DNA of 36,778 nt from Shewanella electrodiphila (GTDB lineage: Bacteria > Pseudomonadota > Gammaproteobacteria > Enterobacterales > Shewanellaceae): NCBI RefSeq assembly GCF_023283985.1, contig NZ_JAKIKU010000020.1, forward strand, positions 1-36,778, read 5' to 3'. The translations under genes were made by a program, and so were the position numbers. Within the stretch, counting starts at the first letter, position 1. Every line of letters begins with the position of its first letter. Shown in pieces: positions 32,001 through 36,778 of the stretch. The notes beneath the pieces are model-generated. The model made no database searches. It was not told the origin of the DNA and worked only from the letters and a program-made list of their open reading frames with translations.

Positions 32001-35000
32001 ACTTTGCCGAATTTGCCATAAAACAGCGCGTTTTTGTGTGCTTTTTTACGGTACTTTGCGTTATCGCAGGGATTTATTCTTACTTTGACTTAGGTAAATT
32101 AGAAGATCCTTCTTTTACCATTAAGACAGCTGTAGTCGTCACCATGTATCCAGGCGCATCTGCTGCTGAAGTCGAGAATTTAGTCACCGATAAAATTGAA
32201 ACCAAGCTACAAGAAATGAGCTCGTTAAAAACATTACGTTCATTATCTCGTCCTGGTGTTTCGATGATTTTTGTCGATCTTAAAGACATTGTGGCTTCTG
32301 AAACATTACCACAAGAGTGGGATTTGCTCAGACGTAAAGTCGACGATGTTAAATTAATGCTGCCTTTAGAAGCACAGATTAACATCGTTCAGGATGAATT
32401 CTCTGAAGTCTATGGAATGCTATTTGCTATCAATAGTGAAGATGCTTCAGTACAACAACTTAAAGATTATTCAAAAGAGTTGCAGCGCCGCTTAAAAGAA
32501 GTTGAAGGTATTAAAAAGATTGAATTACATGGTGTACGAGACCGTGTCGTCAACGTTGATATCAGTGATGAACGCATTGCTGAATCAGGCTTATCTGCCG
32601 CTCAAGTCTACAACCAATTGTCAAGCCAAAACTTACCCATTGATGCGGGTAGTTTTGACATGGGTATTGAACAAATACGCGTTGCCCAAACTGGCAGTTT
32701 CACTAATATTGAAGACTTAAAAAACCTCACTATTAAGTCAGGCGTAGGCTCACTTTCAAGTGGACTCATACGCTTAGGTGATGTGGCAGATATTTATTAC
32801 GATTATAAAACGCCTTCACTAACAGAAAGTCGTTTTAATGGTATTCCTGCTATTACCTTAGCAGTAAGCCCAGTTAACGGTATTAACGTGGTGTCTTTAG
32901 GCGATACCCTTAAAGAAGTCATCGCTCAGTACCAATCAGAATTACCGCTCGGTGTGGACATTAGCACCATTGCCTTTCAACCTGATGAAGTCCATAAATC
33001 CATTACAGGTTTTATCAGCAACTTACTAGAAAGTATTGCCATCGTTGTCATTATCCTGATGATTTTCATGGGCTGGCGCAGCGCATCGATTGTCGGTGCA
33101 AGCTTATTAATGACGATTCTATTTACTCTCATTTACATGAACCTGGTTGGCGTAGACTTACAACGGGTATCAGTCGGTTCATTCATTCTTGCTTTAGGTA
33201 TGCTTGTGGATAACGCCATTGTTATCACCGACATGTTTAGCAGTAAATTGAAAGCAGGCAAAGAACGCTTTATCGCCGCTAAAGAATGTATTAATGAAAC
33301 GTCAATGCCACTATTAGCCGCGACTGTGATTGCAATCATGGGGGCGACTCCGGTTGTATTCTCGACCACTGATGCTGCAGAGTTTGCGTTGTCAGTAGTA
33401 CAAATCCTTGCCAGTTCATTATTGCTGTCATGGGTTGTTGCCATGACGATTACACCATTGATGTGCTGGGCATTCATTAAAGCACCTGTTGAAACTGAAG
33501 AGAAAAAAGAAACGACAGCTGCTAAAAAGTTTAAAGCGGCTATCACCTGGACCGTTGCTAACCCTAAGTACACTATTGCGATTATCATTCCAGCGTTAAT
33601 CATCACGTTAGTGGCTACGCCAATGGTTAAAGTGAACTTTATTCCGACATCGGATCGCGCCATGGTCTTTGTGGATTATTGGCTACCAAACGGCAGTCGT
33701 ATTCAAGATGTTTCTGAAGACATGAAACAAATTGAGCAATGGTTATTAGCCCGCCCTGAAGTTGACAGTATTTCGACTTCTATCGGTGCCAGTGCACCAC
33801 GATTTTCAGTCACAGTTGAGCCAGAACCGCTTGATGGTAGTTACGGTCAAATCCTGATCAATACCCATTCATTTGAAGATATTGAAACCTTAGTAGAAGA
33901 AGGTGACATTTGGTTATCAGAAACCTTCCCGCAAGCTCAGCCACGTTTTCGAGACTTAAAGCTGGCGACCTCTGACAAGTTTAGTATCGAAGCGCGTTTT
34001 TCAGGTAAAGATCCTTTAGTGCTTAAGCAATTATCTGATCAAGCACAAATTATTCTCGACCAGCATCCACATACCCGTTATGTCCGTGATGATTGGCGTC
34101 AAGAAAGTAAGGTCATTCACCCAATCATTAACCAAGAGCAAGCCCGCCTTGCAGGAATTAACCGTACTGATATCGCGTTAGCAATCAAGCGTGCCAGTGA
34201 CGGACTTCCTATTGGTCAGATACGAGAATATGACACGTTAGTACCTATTATGTTGAAGTCATCAAATGCGAGTTTAGATGATCTAGGCGACGTTCCAGTG
34301 AGATCGCTTCTAGGTCTTCATAGTGTGCCTCTATCTCATGTTGTAGATGGTTTTGAAGTTCGCGGCGAGCAAAGCATGCTTTGGCGTCGAGATCGTGTAC
34401 CGACGATTACCGTTCAAGCGGGTGTATTTGGTGACACTATCGGTAATGTTCGCAATGAAGTAGCAACACAAATTGAAGCCATTGCACTGCCAGCCGGTTA
34501 CAACATGGAATGGGGTGGAGAGTATGCTGATGAGCGTGAAGCGATTGATGACATTATGCTTCAAACACCTAAAGCATTCTTAATTATGGTGATTATCCTA
34601 GTACTGTTGTTTAACGCGTTCAAACAACCTGCCATTATTTTGATCACCTTACCACTGGCCTTTATCGGCGTATGTTGGAGCTTAATCCTGTTTGATAAGC
34701 CATTTGGTTTTATGGCGTTAGTGGGTGCAATTGCCCTATCAGGCATGATCATTAAAAACGGTATTGTGCTGCTCGATCAAATCGAACTTGAGCGCAAAAA
34801 TGGTGCCGCGCTAGATGATGCCATCATTAACTCGACACTCAACAGAACCATGGCGATTTCGATGGGCGCGCTGACGACTGCTTTAGGTATGGTGCCATTA
34901 TTGAAAGATTTATTATTCGACCAAATGGCAGCAACCATTATTGGTGGCCTAGCCGTGGCAACAGTATTATCGCTCTTCATTATGCCAGCCTTATATAAAT

Positions 35001-35050
35001 TGCTTTTCAAGCGCCAAGCACAACAGGAGTTAACTCATGAAAATGCGTAA
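31997..35050 (+). CDS. RND-family efflux permease (AcrB-like)
   Basis: The 1017-residue inner-membrane proton/drug antiporter has the family plan of twelve helices and two large periplasmic loops. Recognised pieces are the N-terminal helix (VFVCFFTVLCVIAGIYS), YPGASAAEVENLVT, and GMLVDNAIVITD in TM4, where AcrB has two aspartates (VDDA) and here only one remains (VDNA). GMIIKNGIVLLDQIE is the TM10 counterpart with its conserved Lys. It is translationally coupled to the adaptor and overlaps the outer-membrane gene by 14 nt. It belongs to the HAE-like group with single-Asp TM4; substrate is unknown. Confidence 0.94.
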   Translation: MNFAEFAIKQRVFVCFFTVLCVIAGIYSYFDLGKLEDPSFTIKTAVVVTMYPGASAAEVENLVTDKIETKLQEMSSLKTLRSLSRPGVSMIFVDLKDIVASETLPQEWDLLRRKVDDVKLMLPLEAQINIVQDEFSEVYGMLFAINSEDASVQQLKDYSKELQRRLKEVEGIKKIELHGVRDRVVNVDISDERIAESGLSAAQVYNQLSSQNLPIDAGSFDMGIEQIRVAQTGSFTNIEDLKNLTIKSGVGSLSSGLIRLGDVADIYYDYKTPSLTESRFNGIPAITLAVSPVNGINVVSLGDTLKEVIAQYQSELPLGVDISTIAFQPDEVHKSITGFISNLLESIAIVVIILMIFMGWRSASIVGASLLMTILFTLIYMNLVGVDLQRVSVGSFILALGMLVDNAIVITDMFSSKLKAGKERFIAAKECINETSMPLLAATVIAIMGATPVVFSTTDAAEFALSVVQILASSLLLSWVVAMTITPLMCWAFIKAPVETEEKKETTAAKKFKAAITWTVANPKYTIAIIIPALIITLVATPMVKVNFIPTSDRAMVFVDYWLPNGSRIQDVSEDMKQIEQWLLARPEVDSISTSIGASAPRFSVTVEPEPLDGSYGQILINTHSFEDIETLVEEGDIWLSETFPQAQPRFRDLKLATSDKFSIEARFSGKDPLVLKQLSDQAQIILDQHPHTRYVRDDWRQESKVIHPIINQEQARLAGINRTDIALAIKRASDGLPIGQIREYDTLVPIMLKSSNASLDDLGDVPVRSLLGLHSVPLSHVVDGFEVRGEQSMLWRRDRVPTITVQAGVFGDTIGNVRNEVATQIEAIALPAGYNMEWGGEYADEREAIDDIMLQTPKAFLIMVIILVLLFNAFKQPAIILITLPLAFIGVCWSLILFDKPFGFMALVGAIALSGMIIKNGIVLLDQIELERKNGAALDDAIINSTLNRTMAISMGALTTALGMVPLLKDLLFDQMAATIIGGLAVATVLSLFIMPALYKLLFKRQAQQELTHENA

Positions 35051-36527
35051 TATCTCATTAGTCATCGCCTTATTACTGGGCGGTTGTAGCATGACACCCG
35101 ATTACAATGCGCCTGAATCTGTGGGATTAGATCAAGTGTATTTACATGCAGAAAATGCTGATAAAGCCGTCATTGAAAATGATTTGTGGTGGCAGAGCTT
35201 TAACGACCCACAACTTGATAGCTTGATTGCAGAAGTTCAGCAGCAAAACATTAGCATTCAAATTGCGGCGCAGCGGATTCAATCGGCGCAATCTTACGAA
35301 ACCATGGTGTCGTCACTTAAGATCCCAACCGTCAGTCTTGGCGCTGGTGCATTTGACTATCGTTTATCTGAAAACGATTCATTGGCTGGCCCTGCCATTG
35401 GCGCTGAAATGATCGGCAAAGATCATAATGGCCTGATGGCTGGCGCTAATGTCAGCTGGGAAGTTGACTTGTTTGGTCGCCTTGATGCACTGAGTGATGC
35501 AGCAAGTATTCGCGTCCAACAAGCAGAAATACTCTCTCAAGGTGTAAACACCTTGATTACGGCTGATGTGGTACACAATTACTTGCAGTATCGTGGTGCT
35601 CAAGCTCGTTTAGCCATTGCTAAACGTAATATAAATGAGCAACAACAAACATTAGAAATGGTGCAAAGCTTGGTTAACAGTGGCTTTGGTTCAGAGCTAG
35701 ACTTAGCCAGTGCTCGTGCAGCATTAGCTAGCGTAACAGCAAGCCAAACATTGTTTGAAACAGCTGAAAAGGTGCATTTATATCGAATGGCCACATTATT
35801 GGGTCAGCATCCTCGTGACATAATTAGTCGTTTTGAAGCGGCGCCACTACCTACAGTAACAGGTCAAATCCCAACAGGGATGCCATCTGACATCCTTAAA
35901 CGTCGCACAGATATAGCCTTAGCTGAACGAGAAATGGCGGCGATTAATGCAGAACTTGGTGCCAGTATTGCCAATCAGTACCCACAGTTTTATCTCACAG
36001 CAAGTCCAGGGGTGGTAGCAGAAAGCGCCGATGACTTATTCAGTTCTGACTCTGTAGGCTGGGCAGCAGGTTTTGGCGCAAAGTGGACCATATTTGATGG
36101 CGGCCGTAGCAGCGCAATGGTGGACATGCAGCAGTCGCGCTTCAAACAAGCCAGCCTTCGCTATGAACATGCAGTGAATGCCGCGTTCAATGAGGTCGAA
36201 ACCACGCTAATGAGTTACGGCAACAGCTTGCGTTTTTATCAGCAACTCAACATCGCAGCCGCTCAAACGGAAACGGCTGTTGAAAAAGCCAATAACTTAT
36301 ATAAAGCAGGCTTGATTGATTACATCCAAGTGCTTGATGCACAAAGACAAGATAACACGATGCAAGATGCAGTGGTGGTTGCACAGCTCAATATTGCCAG
36401 CAATGTCATTATGGTGAATAAAGCACTCGGCGGCGATTGGAACGTGGCAAACCAAGAGTCAGTGACGTCAGATAAGGACAAAGACAAAGATAAGGAGTCT
36501 AGCCAAGTTAACTCAAGCGCTGATTAA
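35037..36527 (+). CDS. Outer-membrane efflux lipoprotein (TolC/NodT type)
   Basis: The 496-residue channel protein completes the RND pump. A lipoprotein signal with lipobox LLGGC (Cys17) precedes two outer_efflux repeats; visible are WWQSFNDPQLDSLIAEVQQQN, WEVDLFGRLDALSDAA, and LPTVTGQIPTGMPSDILKRR-type segments and a C-terminal copy with AVEKANNLYKAGLIDYIQVLDAQR. The C-terminal tail is charged and repetitive (SDKDKDKDKE). The ATG follows GGAGTT at 8 nt and overlaps the end of the permease gene. A terminator follows. Confidence 0.93.
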   Translation: MKMRNISLVIALLLGGCSMTPDYNAPESVGLDQVYLHAENADKAVIENDLWWQSFNDPQLDSLIAEVQQQNISIQIAAQRIQSAQSYETMVSSLKIPTVSLGAGAFDYRLSENDSLAGPAIGAEMIGKDHNGLMAGANVSWEVDLFGRLDALSDAASIRVQQAEILSQGVNTLITADVVHNYLQYRGAQARLAIAKRNINEQQQTLEMVQSLVNSGFGSELDLASARAALASVTASQTLFETAEKVHLYRMATLLGQHPRDIISRFEAAPLPTVTGQIPTGMPSDILKRRTDIALAEREMAAINAELGASIANQYPQFYLTASPGVVAESADDLFSSDSVGWAAGFGAKWTIFDGGRSSAMVDMQQSRFKQASLRYEHAVNAAFNEVETTLMSYGNSLRFYQQLNIAAAQTETAVEKANNLYKAGLIDYIQVLDAQRQDNTMQDAVVVAQLNIASNVIMVNKALGGDWNVANQESVTSDKDKDKDKESSQVNSSAD

Positions 36528-36544
36528 TTTTAGTCTGGGCAAGA

Positions 36545-36590
36545 AAAAATCCCCTAATGCATCATCTTAATGTGATGCTCAGGGGATTTT
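36545..36590 (+). terminator. Intrinsic terminator of the RND operon
   Basis: AAAATCCCCT pairs with AGGGGATTTT, and an inner stem GCATCA/TGATGC is stacked inside. T-rich end on the plus strand, A-rich start for reverse reading. Confidence 0.88.
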
Positions 36591-36651
36591 AACGCGCTCA
36601 AACTGTCTTTTGGGGTCATGAGCCCAACGATTCATTTCATTCTTAACTAAT

Positions 36652-36778
36652 CACTTTTAGTTAATCGACTTAGCTAATCAACTTAGCTAATCAACTTAGC
36701 TAATCAACTTAGCTAATCAACTTAGCTAATCAACTTAGCTAATCAACTTAGCTAATCAACTTAGCTAATCAACTTAGC
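36652..36778. repeat. 13-bp tandem repeat (CTTAGCTAATCAA)n at the window edge
   Basis: From 36669 the unit CTTAGCTAATCAA is repeated without change for eight copies and six more bases, then cut by the window end. Degenerate copies (CTTAACTAATCAC, TTAGTTAATCGA) precede it from 36652. Each unit holds the palindromic octamer TTAGCTAA. No gene is present. Confidence 0.95.

Noticed and set aside
33133..33663. 176-codon minus-strand frame inside the RND permease gene
   Set aside because: Its hydrophobic translation follows from the transmembrane coding sequence on the other strand; there is no ribosome site or family match.
36669..36778. Possible CRISPR array at the right edge
   Set aside because: The 13-bp units follow each other without spacers, so this is a simple tandem repeat.

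Overview
The window looks like chromosomal DNA of a low-GC marine or psychrophilic Shewanella. The basis is gene content and order: ubiD-fre, a sulfite-respiration (sir) locus of the type known from Shewanella oneidensis, then ubiA and uvrD. No database search was possible, so the genus is an inference from recognised families.

Layout. Positions 1-480 hold a non-coding tandem array of 141-145 bp units, each with a hairpin that has a C-rich loop; more hairpins follow up to a terminator near 750. Then come a secreted Tyr/Arg/Trp-rich protein (minus strand), ubiD and fre (plus strand), and a membrane-anchored winged-helix regulator (minus strand). From 5570 to 15336 a minus-strand operon encodes dissimilatory sulfite respiration. 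Read 5'->3' it carries sirA (octahaem c cytochrome with an atypical CX15CH haem site), a periplasmic rhodanese, an FKBP prolyl isomerase with a Met-rich tail, a CcmI-like TPR protein, sirC (Fe-S), sirD (NrfD-like quinol oxidase), and NosL/NosD/NosF/NosY-like copper-handling genes. Divergently, 15844-18873 encodes a dedicated cytochrome c maturation set: CcmF-like, CcmH-like with one cysteine of its CXXC missing, and a TlpA/CcmG-like thioredoxin. A MazG-like protein and a YeeE/YedE sulfur-compound transporter follow.

From 21274 to 26575, all on the minus strand, are a membrane protein of unknown function, an esterase, ubiA and uvrD. Positions 26590-28350 contain no gene; they hold two diverged tandem copies of a structured repeat of about 575-660 bp. 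Hairpin arms co-vary between the copies, and hairpin loops carry motifs matching the CsrA/RsmE consensus ACANGGANGU. Next are a divergent ridA-like/LysR pair around a 31-bp palindrome, a small outer-membrane beta-barrel protein, and a three-gene RND efflux operon. The right edge is a 13-bp tandem repeat cut by the window end.

How the genes work together: SirD would oxidise menaquinol and SirC would relay electrons to periplasmic SirA, which reduces sulfite to sulfide at a haem-copper site. The Nos-like genes would supply copper and the CcmF/H/G/I-like proteins would attach the unusual haem. Two internal terminator-like hairpins, after sirA and after sirD, suggest stepwise lowering of expression along the operon.
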